Below, in pieces: positions 1 through 12,900 of a DNA stretch of 64,000 nt. Position 1 is the first letter of the stretch. The number at the start of each line of letters is the position of its first letter. Where the stretch lies: positions 65,407,546-65,471,545 of the forward strand of contig CM071600.1 in assembly GCA_036435485.1 (NCBI GenBank). The letters are read 5' to 3'. Under the pieces are notes generated by a model. That model had not been told where the DNA came from. It worked only from the letters and a program-made list of their open reading frames with translations, and ran no database searches. The translations under genes and the position numbers were made by a program. The stretch comes from Saposhnikovia divaricata. Lineage: Eukaryota; Streptophyta; Magnoliopsida; Apiales; Apiaceae.

Positions 1-2731
1 ATTTATATTATTTCAATTTATGTTATATTTCGGAGTAAAATAAATTCCTAATTTTTTATATTTTTAAAATCATTAAAATTTTCAATTATTTATTTGTTCA
101 TTCATTAATTTCCTTTATTTAAATTTGATAAATTTTAGTGTAAATATTTGTTACTATTATATCAGATTTATTTTTTACAATTTTTTCCTAAATTATAAAA
201 AAAATGTGCATTAAGATTTTTTTCCATGTCAATTTTTAATATTATAAGGTTATTTTAATTTTTTATTTATAATATGTTTACATAAGTATTTTATTTACTT
301 ATTTTTAAAAAAAAATTATGTATGCCACAACTTAATTTTATTAACTTTTAATAATAATTGAAAATAATAGTGTTCAGAAACATATGAAAATTTTCTTTTG
401 TCCGCAAATGTATGAATTTTGTTCTAGTGTATTCTATACTTTTGAAAATTTAGGTTTTCATATTTTAAACCATTAAATTATATATATAAGACTTAAAAAT
501 GAATTTGTTACTCTTTAAATATTCTAATAATATTAAAGTTATAATTGATAAAAATATTTTTAAATTAATTATATTATGATTCCTCTAAAATTATTTTACG
601 CTTAAAACTTTTAATCTAAGGAGGTAAAATAAGCATGTATACTAGTAGCTGAAAATGATAAAAGCAAAATGTGAAATATCTAGTGCTACTTTGACTTGCC
701 TATTCTTGCCACCGTGTGTGACGACCAAAACCAAATCTCATCACATTAACTCCTTTACTTCGATTATATGCTTTTGACCACAAGGGTAGGCTTCAAAATA
801 ACAAGGAACCGGTTCCATAATTTGCAAGAAACTTGAGCACATTTCTTGTAAGAGACAACGAACAACAGAGTAACTAAAAGATACGGTAGCGGGTAGACCT
901 CAATATTGGAACTCTTTCACAAAATGTGGAACTTTATCCGATCAAATAATGAGTTAACATATATACATACCATGCAAGAAATTAACTTTCAGTAGTGCGT
1001 AAACAATTTTGAAAGAATGGTATAAATAATATTTATGCGAGAAAAATTGAAAATAGTTTTGAAAAAACAGTATCAAAAAATATTTATGTGAGAAAAATTT
1101 ATAATTATTTATATTTACCATGATTTACTATAAAATTGACATTAGAGACATCTCACATCAATGAGATTAAGTGTTTTTAAACATTTTATAAGAACAAGTT
1201 TACTATACCGAGTTTACCATATCAAATTGCTAAATATATTTTGGACTAACTTAGGTTAGGTTGTTGGATTTAATATATATTAAATTATGGATTTAAATAT
1301 TATAAATAGTACTAGAAGTGGGACAAATATTGTCATATAAAATTAGCTCATTTAGACCTCCATATGATAGGTTATTGATATAATATGCATTGAATTGTGG
1401 GTTTGGACGATTATCTTGTTAAAATATACTACAGTCCCTCTGAATTGTATATATATTGAACTGTATATACAGGTGGACGGGGCGTTACACACATTTTAAT
1501 TTTCTTAAAAAATATAGTTGCATAGGTTTTTTTAATTTTTTTAATTTTTAATAATAATTTAATGTTTAAATTTTTATTAAAAAAATAAAATTAAATTATG
1601 AAACTATATTTTACTTTATAAGACCTTAAAATACGTTCCAAATAATGAAAAAAAAAAGTACTATTAAAATGAGTGGGACGGAGGGATATCAATATTGAAG
1701 TAACTCTTATAACTAACTCTAGATTTCTAATGATTGAGTCGTTCAAGCTAGATTAGGAGACACATAACACAAACCCTACAGGCTGCTGAAAAGTGCTTGA
1801 CAGGTTAAAATTTAAAAACGGTAAAACTGAAAAAGAGCAATAATTCGAGTATGGGGGATGTATGCATAAACCGTGACATTGCTAATCGCAGGGTACCACC
1901 TTCTAATACTATTCATGTACAGTGTACATTGGGACACAGAAAAAACCAAGATGATAAGACATTTCATTTTGGTTGTTTGGCAGAGTCAATAAAATCCTTT
2001 ATATTGTTATGCACTCGTCAATCCTCTATCAAACTTCATCTCCGAACTTTCCTTTCCCTATATATGTAGTTATGTACTCTCTCTCTATGTTCACAGATGA
2101 CCTACTATTATTGTAGTAAACTCTGAGACTTGATTAATTCTCAACAGTTATATGTTTGTTCATATATGTACAGTGCGGGATACAAGTATATGCTTTTATG
2201 TATTGGAAAATTATTTTAACGGTTACAACAATTGTTATGCATTTTTAAAAAATTAATTGTAACTTTTTGGTTTGCATAAAGTAAACATGTATTTTGCATA
2301 AAGTGTGAATCGCTAAATAGTATCTCAGGTGATGTCATCGATCCGATCTTCTAGTGATAAATATATCAAATAATACATGCATGTAACTAGCTGGATTCTT
2401 CATACTTTGTAGGTTTATGTATGTAATAGATATACCATATGCATGATAGCACCTTACAATTTTAAATGAGTCATTAAGTTGGTTATATATCATGTTAAAG
2501 TTCGATTTTTTGTCATTATTAATATTCTCAATTTTTATTATGTTCTCGAACATAAATTATACTCGCATTTCCATATGACTACATGCACATACATGAATTA
2601 TGGATACATGATAGATATACTATATCATCTTTTAAAAAAGTAAAACTGCAAGGGCACCCTCTAGCCCTACCCTTATATATATACATGTTACACATATAAA
2701 TCCCCATGTTACATAGGGTAGCCATCTTAAC
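1..2731. other. AT-rich intergenic DNA upstream of the bHLH gene
   Basis: No convincing gene was found. The stretch is AT-rich, and its only open frame of note (1851-2069, 72 codons) has no recognisable domain. It holds a decayed Stowaway-like inverted-repeat element (see about 1490-1686). The last few hundred bases presumably include the promoter of the bHLH gene. Confidence 0.6.
1490..1686. mobile_element. Decayed Stowaway-like MITE
   Basis: The right end reads GGGACGGAGGGA followed by TA, the typical Stowaway (Tc1/mariner) terminal sequence. The interior folds back: the segment from about 1490 (acacattttaattttc) pairs imperfectly with about 1590-1650 (complement of atatagtttcat and flanks). 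The left terminal repeat is degraded, so the left boundary is approximate. Confidence 0.4.
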
Positions 2732-2739
2732 TATAAATA
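2732..2739 (+). promoter_or_regulatory. TATA box of the bHLH gene
   Basis: TATAAATA lies 125 nt before the chosen ATG at 2857, in a suitable position for a plant core promoter with a short leader. A second TA-rich run at about 2673-2684 is a weaker alternative. Confidence 0.5.
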
Positions 2740-2856
2740 TAAGCTGATCAACTTTAAGATTTTGCTCAGACCCACATTTGCTCAACCATATAGTTTCAGT
2801 ATCCTACACCATAAAATTACTCTCTGTGTCTTTCATCTAATAAAGTTGTATCTACA

Positions 2857-4643
2857 ATGGCAGCTTTTTCATATGATAAACACCATCCATTTCTTGTTGA
2901 CTCTTCATCATCATCCCTCTTCTTGTTTCCAAACACAGCCACTAGTCCTGCCAATCCTTCTCTAGCTACTATTACTAATTATCACAATAGTACTAATATG
3001 TCTTGCTTTTTAGAGCAATCCTTCCACAATAATTACAACCCCTGCCTTTCCTCTCATCAGCACCATCCATTTAGTGATCAACCTCATCCTACGGTGGACA
3101 AGTCTTCCTCTGTGAATATAAGTAGTACTGTTAGTACCAGTACCACTAAAGTAATTAGCACCTGCAGTAACAATTCTAGTTCATCTGCAGTAACTGCTCT
3201 GCATCAAAAACAACTTATTAATCCTATGGATAAGAGGAAGAACAATATTCAAGAACCTCACTCCAAGGTATATTTTGTATTTAAATTATGATTAATGATT
3301 AGGAGTTACTTAAATTCTTGTGACTTATTCGGAACGTACTCCGTAGCTAAATTCGGGATTTCTTGTATGTTGTTGATGTGCAGCAGAAATGCAAGAAGCA
3401 GAGGAAAGAAAGTGCTAGTAGAAGATCAGGGGATGAGGAAAAGAAGAAGAATGGTGAAGAAATGGAAAAAAATGAACCTCCAAGTGGATACATTCATGTG
3501 AGAGCAAGGAGGGGCCAAGCTACAGATAGTCACAGTCTAGCTGAAAGGGTACACATTCTACTGTTAATCTTTCATTATTGTCAATTTTGGTATATTTTAC
3601 AAAACAATTCTTAATTAATTGGGCCCTGTTCTAGAGCCAACTGTTGGTCATGTCTCTTTGTCTGTTAATTATTTCTGTGAATTTTGAATAATTAGTTTTT
3701 TGTTTCTTTCAGGTCAGGAGAGAGAAGATTAGTGAGAGGATGAAGCTATTGCAAGCTCTTGTTCCTGGTTGTGACAAGGTTAAGCTAACACATGTTATGT
3801 ATTATTTTGCATTTAAATTCAACTTTTTTTTTATTTATTTACTTATAGGAGCAGAATTGTTTTCAAGGTAAGTGACTATTTTATGTGGCTCTTACTGAAC
3901 AAATAATGTAGGTAACTGGAAAAGCTCTCATGTTGGATGAGATTATTAACTATGTGCAGTCCTTGCAAAACCAAGTCGAGGTAACTATCCAAAACATAGT
4001 TTTTTTACAGCATAATTTTTTTTAGATTTTATACAAATATTAATAATTTTTCCAACTGCGCAGTTCCTTTCTATGAAGATTGCTTCTGTGAATCCCATGC
4101 TCTATGATTTTGGAATGGACATGGATGCATTTATGGTCAAACCAGAGGTACAAAACCAGGTTAGTAATTACAATATGTATAGTAGTAATGATCATTAGAA
4201 GAGAACAAAGTCATTATGCATGCATATGTTTTTGTATTTGTAAATTAATTAAGTTATGTGCTAATTACTTGAAAATAAAAATATTCAGAGGAGTAGCTTG
4301 GAAGCAACACAGCAGGCAGATGGGCAACAACAAACCCATACTCAGGCCACTAACATATTCAATACTACATCGGGTGGCTATTCTCTTATGGACACTTCAA
4401 CTTTACATCAACTTCAACAGGTTCAGATGTCAAATTTCATGTCTCAACCTCAGGTAGCACTCTTTAATTTCTTCTTAATATTCTCCTCTTAACTACATTA
4501 TTGACAAGTATATTTCGTAATTACTAATTTCAGATTTATATATATGTAATGTACAGCTTTTATGGGACGTTGATGAAAACAGACAGAAAAGTATTAATCA
4601 ATCCGGTTTCACCAACAACTTGTCTTCTTATCATTTGAACTAG
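2857..4643 (+). CDS. bHLH137: bHLH transcription factor, bHLH137-like (7 exons)
   Basis: Inferred exons: 2857-3267, 3384-3548, 3713-3778, 3912-3980, 4064-4159, 4289-4453 and 4557-4643, all with GT-AG borders and all interrupted in phase 0, giving 352 residues. The N-terminal 137 residues are Ser/Asn/His-rich and probably disordered. Exon 2 brings a basic KKQRK stretch and then the box VRARRGQATDSHSLAERV, whose H-E-R pattern is that of an E-box (CANNTG) binder. Exons 3-4 give helix 1, loop (VPGCDK) and helix 2 (ALMLDEIINYVQSLQ), followed by the VEFLSMK extension and YDFGMD typical of the bHLH137/BEE/HBI1/CIB-like plant group. It should act as a nuclear dimeric transcriptional regulator, in that family often linked to growth, brassinosteroid or light responses. 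The exact paralogue is less certain than the family. An alternative acceptor 3 nt downstream (3387) would drop one Gln. Confidence 0.88.
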
Positions 4644-5580
4644 AAACATCTCATGTCATGGTAAGCATCACTCTAACTTTCTCGAAATTACAATATTATT
4701 CTAAACTTGACTAAATATGTACTCACCTGTAAGGGCCTAGCACAAGCTGAAGGCCAGCTGAGTCGAAAACTTAGTGAAATTTCAAATCCAGAGTATGGTT
4801 TTATCCTTAAAAATGAGTACATAATCTTTTTGGTATCAAGTATTTCAGTGGAGAAGAGTACTGTCATCACCTCAAAACTCATGCAAGCCAGCTCTACGTA
4901 GGAATAAATGAAGGGGGGCATATATGGATGATGGAAGCTAGCCCTATCTAAAATCAAAATCATGATTCATGACTAGTTAGTGGATAAGAATTGAATGCAA
5001 AGGGGATCGAGTAAAAAGACAAAGGACAAATATATGACCGACCGAATAAAACCCTAAATCTTTTGAAGATGCCTTGGGTTCTTGTTTCTGTGTTGGGTTC
5101 CTTCATCCTTGTCCGATCCCATTTTATTTGACTCACTCCATCAAACAAACATCTGCATGGAGCACAAATTCCTAGACACGTAGCTAGCTATAATATCTAG
5201 CTCCCTTTATTCATGTCCTTTATTCATGTGTTGTAACTTAATTACGTATGTTGATGATCATATGGACCAGACTAGCAGTTGAGATTATAATATTGTTATG
5301 GTTATGTAATGTGTGACTATGTATTGTATATTAGTAATTAATTTAATTTAATGTTGTTACAGTTGTATTCTGTTATATATACTAGTTGTACTGTTTCTTT
5401 ACCTTACTCTCGTTGTCTCTGTTTTTTTATTGTTAAGCTTGGTGACATGACTCCTGACTGATTTAGATATTGTTGAGCTTTATTTATGAGATTCCGTGCC
5501 TACGTACGTGATTCATGCAAATGTACAATGGAATCTTTATTCTATTCACCTTAACTTTTCAAATATGTTAATTTGATAGA
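4644..5580. other. 3' flank of the bHLH gene
   Basis: No further coding exon is seen. The sequence probably contains the 3' UTR; an AATAAA at 4903-4908 is a possible polyadenylation signal. The rest is ordinary AT-rich intergenic DNA. Confidence 0.5.
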
Positions 5581-6141
5581 GGGTTAATTCTCAAATTAGT
5601 TACTAATTAGAATAAAATGTATCAAGTAACTTATTGCAAAAATTACTCATTTAAATTATTTATTAGTAAATTTGTATCGGTTCGTTAATCGAATATTAAT
5701 CAAAAATTATAAAAGTTACACAACAATGAAATGGAGCATGGAATTGTGTAGAGCATCATGTGGGATTCATTTTGGTTGCTAGAACATTAAAATTGAAGTT
5801 CAATAGCACCTTCAAAAGTGCTTTGTCCTCAAGAACAGCTCAAAAACATCAAGAACATATTTTTACAGAATTTATCAAACAATGAATCTGACGTTGGTTT
5901 TGTGAAGCATAGCATGTGGGATTCAATTTGGTTCTTTTTTCCCCATATACTCCCAAGGCAACGCCGACACGAGCACCAAACTTGTTTACTCAAACTCATG
6001 TTTTGGAGGTCAATAACATCTCCAAAATAGATTTGATTAATATTTGATTAACCGACCCATACAAATTTACTAATAAGTGACTTATTGAGTTACTTTTACA
6101 ATAAGTAAGCTACTTGATGATATTAGTTTGATAATTAACCC
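5581..6141. mobile_element. Mutator-like MITE with about 110-bp terminal inverted repeats
   Basis: The left end (GGGTTAATTCTCAAA at 5581) and the complement of the right end (GGGTTAATTATCAAA, ending at 6141) begin inverted repeats that continue imperfectly for about 110 bp through TTATTAGTAAATTTGTAT to ATATTAATCAAA. The flanks carry an imperfect direct repeat, ATTTGATAG before and ATTTGATTAG after, the 9-10 bp size of Mutator-superfamily target duplications. There is no coding capacity inside, so it is non-autonomous. Confidence 0.6.
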
Positions 6142-9078
6142 ATTTGATTAGTATACAGTTCGTAGAAGAAATAGGCCTTCAATTACTGAACCCCTTAGAT
6201 TAATTATGGGTTAAATAGCTATTTGGTCATTGTATTACATAAAAATTTTCAATTAGGTCACGATCTCAAAAAAAAAATTCAATCGCATAATGAAACCATT
6301 AATTACTTTCAACCGTATCACTATACTATAAAAAAATTTCACTGCCATTAAAAATGGTTTGACTTTGACGGAGAGACGTTAAACTATTTATCAACTTTCA
6401 ATTAGGTCACTGGAAGAAAAAAAAGATTAAATTGTAGATTGAAAAAAATTAAAATATTTATTTAGAAATAAAATAAATTTAGATTGAAAAAATTAAAATA
6501 CACTCATATCTTGAAAAAAATTGAAATTTTTTAGTTCGAAAAAATTTGAATTTTTTTAATTCAAAAAAATTTATACACATATCTTAAAATATTCAAAAAA
6601 CATTATATGCCTATCTTGAAAAGTTTTGAAATTATTTAATTCGAAAAAAATTATTCACATTAAACTGAATGAATATGCTCATTTTTAAATTCGAAAAAAA
6701 ATCAAAATTTAGAAAAATTTCATTCGAATGAGTACGTTCATTTTTAAATTAAATTAAATTCTAAGCATTCGAAAAAAATTTAAAAATTCACTTTTGATTG
6801 AAAAAACGTGATATCCTAAAAATATTTATTCGCATGTATCAATTTATACACATATAAATTGAATGAGTATGTTCATTATTAAATTTAATTAAATTCTAAT
6901 CATTCGAAAAAAAATTAAAATTCTAGATAATTACTCTAAATATTCAACAGCCCTAAGTACTAATTGTTTTGATATTCAAAAAATTTCTAAATATTTACAT
7001 TTAATATTTGTGAACTCATAACAACTTCTAGTAGTTATAAATTAATAAAGTGAGGATATCCATACACTTATTTTTAGAGTATATTAATAATATATTTTTA
7101 CTGATTACATTACCAGCGTACAAACAGCCATATCCCTTAGATATATATCCTAACCGTATCGATTTATACGTATATAAACTGAATGGGTATGTTTATAATT
7201 GAAAATTTTAAACTATTAAAAAAATAAACTTCATTGAAAATTTAAATATTCATTTAAAATTTAAACTTCATTTAAAAATTGAAAATTCAAAAAAAAATAC
7301 CAATGAGATATTTGAAAATTGATATAAAGTTAAGTGATGGATTAGCAGTACACGTCAGCATGTTTCTTATTATTATAATAATAATAATAAGAAACATATA
7401 TAAGGAACATTATTGGAGTAAGCATTCCTTAACTTGTCCTAAATTACCAAGAGGTCTATTATTTATAATATTTTTATGAAATTCACTAGGAGTCTCTTAG
7501 AGTTGCTCTTAACCGGTGGCGGAGCCAGCACGGAGTGAGGGAGGGCCAAAATGATCAGTGTGAAATTTTTATCACGCGCGAGGCGCGGATTTTTTTTTAC
7601 CCCCGCGAAGTGCGGATTTTTTTTCCCACTAAATCAAAGGGACATTTTATCGAACACTTGGGGAGCGGAGATCATCAATATCACTTATTAACAATTCTAA
7701 CAGATATATTCAGATTATATACTCAAACAAAGACACAAGGTAATTGAATAATGAGCAACAAAATCATAAATCATCTAAGAACACAAAATAATTAACTCAT
7801 TAGGGGAGAAATTTCAAATGAAAATAAGTAAAAACTTACCAAGAGGCTGTGAGCTAGGGCCTGGGCTCTGTAAACTTTGGTATGGGCTATGTTAAAAAAA
7901 AAAAAAAAAAAAATTGGATAAAATATTATTTTCAGGGTGGGCACAAACCTCTCCTGGACTGTATGTGGCTCTTAACCCGATTAATTATTAACCGCAGCAG
8001 TCGACTGGGTACTTAAAAAAGTACCATAAAACTTACTGAATTTTTCGATTAATGTCATTGTACGAATATCTACTTTTTAACTATCATATCTGTATATAGT
8101 GTTTTTTCGTAAGACATGCAGAAATTGCCAACATAATTAAAAATATAGTCTGCAATATTGATATATTGATATCATTGGCAAGTAATAAAAGTGCAAGTGT
8201 GAATCAATTTTAATAGTAGTCAACCTGCTTGCTTTTCTCTTTTCCAAAACTTGCTAACAAAGAATTGTTACTAGATTAAATAGTAATACTCTCAACACTT
8301 GGATAGTAAGGTAGGTAAACGTAGGAATATATAAACTGCAACGAACCCAAAGAAAATTGTAATCATTCAAGCTGGCCGACAATGGCGTCTTTCGTATAAA
8401 TTCCACCTGTGGTGATGACTTGGGACAAACAGTATCATATTGATCACAAAATCATTGTTTCCAAAGCATACACTTTACGTTGAATGGACAACAAAAAGTT
8501 TAACAGCAAACGCACACCCATATATATACGGTCAAATCTCCTTAAATTAAAAAATATTTTTGAACTTGACTTTTTTAGGTACTTGTTGAGATTAAGGGAT
8601 ATATTTAATTCAAATTTTAACATATCATTAATAATTAATTTATGAATTTTGGTAGATCGTATCTGTTTTAATATTCCATATAGAGTATATGTAGAATTGG
8701 TAGAGTTGACATAGAGTTGGTAGAGTCACCGAATTCGTAAAATTTACCTAAAATTAATCTTAAATTCATTAAAATTTCTTAAATTTTGGTGAGATTTTAA
8801 TATAGTTTGCTTCTACTTCATATTGAATATTTCTAATTTCATAAGATTATTTAAATTCGGGATTAAATACCACTTAATTTTTAAATTCTGAATTGAATAA
8901 CATCATATTTTAAAGGATTATTAAAATTTTTGGTTGAATATACCCAGATTTTAATAGATTTTCCAAAAAAGATTTACAAAATCTTGATTAAATAAACTTC
9001 TTTAAAAATATACTAAATATATTATTATGTTAGGAACGAAAATATATTATTTAATAAAAATTCTATTCTATCTTGATA
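6142..9078. other. AT-rich intergenic DNA
   Basis: No gene is supported. Poly-A/T runs and short AT-rich motifs dominate 6200-7300. A near-perfect AT palindrome lies at about 7360-7397 (TGTTTCTTATTATTAT against its complement). A possible inserted element at 7515-7967 is listed separately. Confidence 0.5.
7515..7967. mobile_element. Possible inserted element flanked by a 10-bp direct repeat
   Basis: GCTCTTAACC occurs at 7505-7514 and again at 7968-7977, bracketing 453 bp that begins GGTGGCGGAGCCAG, a start often met in plant DNA transposon fragments, and contains a roughly 20-nt A run near 7890. The 10-bp direct repeat looks like a target site duplication. No clear terminal inverted repeat and no ORF could be found, so the class is unknown. 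Confidence 0.35.
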
Positions 9079-9314
9079 CTCTCTTTGTCCCATTATATAT
9101 ATTCATTTTAATTTTTGGTTGGTAACATTGATCTAATTTAACTAAAATTTATATATATATATATATATATAGTATCATTAAAAAAATTGTATTATTGAAA
9201 ACTATATTTAATATATTTTAAAATGTATCTTTCAATTTTCTAAAATAATAACTAAATAAATTTTAATATATAATCAAAATTAATCAATTTAATTGTTAAA
9301 TGGGACGGTGGGAA
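9079..9314. mobile_element. Stowaway-like MITE
   Basis: The left end CTCTCTTTGTCCCATT and the complement of the right end TTCCCACCGTCCCATT match at most positions. TA flanks both sides (9077-9078 and 9315-9316), the Tc1/mariner target duplication. The interior is AT-rich, with a (TA)n run near 9155-9176. Confidence 0.55.
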
Positions 9315-9673
9315 TAGTATAAATCGTTTGATAATTAGGATAGATCAATCTGGTTGAGGTTGGGGTGGTGGATTGTGAAAATATGGGGACGACAGAAGTC
9401 AACCTGAGCTTTAGTAACATATTAATTAATCAGTTCATATAATAATTTTTTTTCTAAGGGTACAATAAAATTTAGTTAATATTTTTTTGATTTATTTGCT
9501 TACATTAATAATAATAATTCAAGCTGATTGAATAGTCGAAGTGATAAGCGCTCATCCTTTGTTATCTCAGTATAGAGAATTTTCTTTGAATAGATACTCA
9601 TAAAAATAATAATAACTCCTTATATGTATAAAAATCTTAATCAATTAAATTAGTTAATTCATTAAAAAAAATA

Positions 9674-9910
9674 CTCTCTCCGTCCCATAATTTTTGTCTT
9701 AGTTTGAATTTTCAAAGTCAAATATCAATTTTTGACCAATAAATTAAACCTATTACATAATAATTTTTATTTTTCTAAAAAATATCAAAAAATAATTTGA
9801 GTATTATATTTTATGAACCAACTTAAAAAGATGTAAAATCAAAAACAAATGTTTTCAAATTGTTGACTTTGAAAAATCAAATTAAGACAATATTTATAGG
9901 ATAGAGAGAG
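9674..9910. mobile_element. Stowaway MITE
   Basis: A 237-bp element. The left end CTCTCTCCGTCCCATAA and the complement of the right end CTCTCTCTATCCTATAAA are inverted repeats that continue to TTGTCTT. TA is duplicated at 9672-9673 and 9911-9912. It has no coding capacity and would need a mariner-type transposase in trans. Confidence 0.8.
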
Positions 9911-12900
9911 TAGTTGTTAAAATGTGTTTTTGGGTGTACACTACAAAAATCCTTCATTTAAAATCATAATACATTTTAATTTGTTAAGATTTTTGTACAA
10001 ATTTCATTATTATTAATGAAAATAAACCATTCAACTAAACTTGCACTTGACACAGATTAGAAAAACCGTTCTAATATATTTATACACACCACCAACTTGA
10101 CCCATCAGTTCATTGCTTTGCGGAAGCAGCTAGACTTCACAAGGACAAAAACAAACACCCTGGGTTCATATGTTTACACATTGTTCTTCTAAGCTTTAGA
10201 CAAAAAGACAATTGATTAATAACTATTATGCAAGTTGGTCATGATCTACTTATAAACAGCTTATACAGATCGATTATGCTATGTGTTTCGTTTTTTTATG
10301 AGAGGGGGTTCAATCAAAACTACGAGGATCCCGTATGAAATCATGACTTGGTGGATGATAAAACAAGCAAATAATCAAGTTAGGCAGGAGGGTCCGTTAT
10401 GGTCTGGTTAATCTGGCTTAAGATGTGCAACTTCTCATGGCGCATTGGCCGTGGAGTTGTCTTAACTCATTTTGTCTCTTTCTTGCCTACGCTTCTAGCT
10501 TCTTCCATCACCCTCAGGGGAGAGAGATGTACCGATGAACTTAAGACTCTTATTAATTGATTTTACAATGGGATGTTGGCCTTATGTCTCCGCCTAGCTA
10601 TCCTTGTGTACACTTCTTTCTCATGTAAAAATTTGATCACAATTTACACCGTTGCCTACCCTAACAACCAATCACTCTCTGTCATAGCTAACACAATTGT
10701 ATGGAGTTTGACTAATTTATCATCCATTCAAGGTCTCTCTCTTATGTGTTAAGAATTTATAAGAGTTGGTTACTTAACATGATATCAGAACGATTTAGGA
10801 ATTTATCTCGGGTTCAAGTCTTCCAACCACTGTCTCTTGTCTAACTCCGGTCCAAAGTCCTCTCACCCTCATCTACCTGTCTACTTTTGTTAGTTCGGGA
10901 TCGCAGGTTTGAGTCCTCTCACCCTCATCTGTCTGTCTAATTATTCTGCTTGTTCAATCGTTGAATAATATATAAAATATTGTGCATTAAAATGACCGTG
11001 TTCAGTTTGTATGTAAAGGAGTCAAGTTTTAAGTCATAGTATTGCTTTCATGTCATAACAAAAGAAAATATAACATTTGGAACTAATTCTGAGTTTTTTG
11101 AGAAAGGCAAGACTATCCTCTCTATCCCTCTTTAAGGTTCCAAGTTCTAGGACCGTATATGATAAAAACATCAAGAACTTGCACCGTCTATCTAGGACCA
11201 CTAAATTTAAATACACCACAACTTCATATATTCTGTTTAATTATCTGAACTACATTTTGGACATTCAATATACATTGATTCGGAAAAGACAACAGAATCT
11301 CATTGACCGTATGGATGATCATCAACAGACAACACTAGCTACCAAAATGTATCTAAATATTTGAGTTATTCATCCTTTTCCTCCGACATTGAGGCGTGGG
11401 TTTCATGCATGTTTGTTCTGTAGTTACATTGATAACATTTTCCTATTAAAAATTAGTGTAGGAATAGGAGTTCGTTTGGCCTTTTATCTGGTACATATAC
11501 AAGTATCTAAGTTAGATTTATATGTCAGGAAAATAACTAAAGAACGGAACATTAATCTAGCCATATACATGACCAGCTTTGCATTCATCACCAATGGCTT
11601 CAGCCATGGCCGTAAACAGTTCAATTGTATATAGTCAAATCATCTCCTCTGCATCTAAACCTCTTTGAGGTATCGGTTTTAATATACTAATTGTTCTTCT
11701 CCCATGGTAAACCTATTATAAAAATTTAGTTTTAAGCTCAAGATTAATAAAGATAAGAATCTGATATATCGGTGATTCTACTTTAAATTCGATTAAGTCT
11801 TCATTAAAATTCGACAACTCTACATCAAAATTTATCCCAAAGGTACATTGTGACAGGCTCAGATAATGTTTATGGCTGATGGAGACACAAGGATGCTAAT
11901 CAGCATCACCTCCACTATCGGCCATGCCTCCTTCCCCCTCAGTTTATTGATGATGTGATTATGCACATGCTAAATATGGAGGATCAGCAAAATGACCCAA
12001 CAACCAATGAGTCAAAGGTTCAAATGACTCAAAAGAAAAATACATTGAAGGCATGTGGTCATCTGAGTCTAGGACCACTAAAATTGGGCTAGCCACTACC
12101 TACCGAACTTCCAATCTTCTTGCAGGTATGAAGTACGCATGCCATTCATTCAAAATGTTCAGACTTGGATAGAGCTAAGATTATATGAATCCAGACCAAC
12201 ATGGACCACTGTATTAAAGGCACTGTGAGACCGAGCCGCATCCTTAAGCCCAAAATTAAGAAATTCTTGACAGATCAATATCGGAAAAGTACCTGACTGA
12301 ACCATTGAAAGTGCCATCGCAAGAACTTTCTTATCACCATAAAGGAAGGTGATTATGACATGCTGATACGTTTAAACATAGTCAATCCTAACATGATACT
12401 TAAAAATGAACACACATGCAGCCCAAAATTGCATTTAGCAGGTGAAAAGCTGAGGGAGATGCAGCGAAATCAGACGGTTCAAAGATTAGCATCCAACTCG
12501 GGACAACATGACAAATCAACTGATATTACGAGCTAAAGAATTAGAGATCCATGCATATGTGTGTATTAAGTTTTTTGCGATGAACTATTTTTTGAATAAA
12601 CTTGACAGACTAACAAAGTGCACAGATGGGCTCCAGGGACCAGCCAATTACACACTGTACATGAGCAAAGGTTTTTCCTTGCTAGCCCAACGGGCTTTAA
12701 GGCTACTCTTATTACTGGTGAAAGTCGAATGGTCCAAAGATAGTTGTAATTTGAATAAAAGGCAAAAGTTCATTGCCAAAACGAAGGTCCACGTATCCAA
12801 ACCCAAAGCAAAATTACGAAATGTTCATTTATGTGGCTACGTCCTATAGGTTATAGAACCATTACAAAAGAGAGTTCCTTGTATTATAATCGATTTTGGA

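Noticed and set aside
11077..11634. Two ORFs of 95 and 81 codons
   Set aside because: No recognisable domain, AT-rich random-looking composition and no splice-compatible neighbours.
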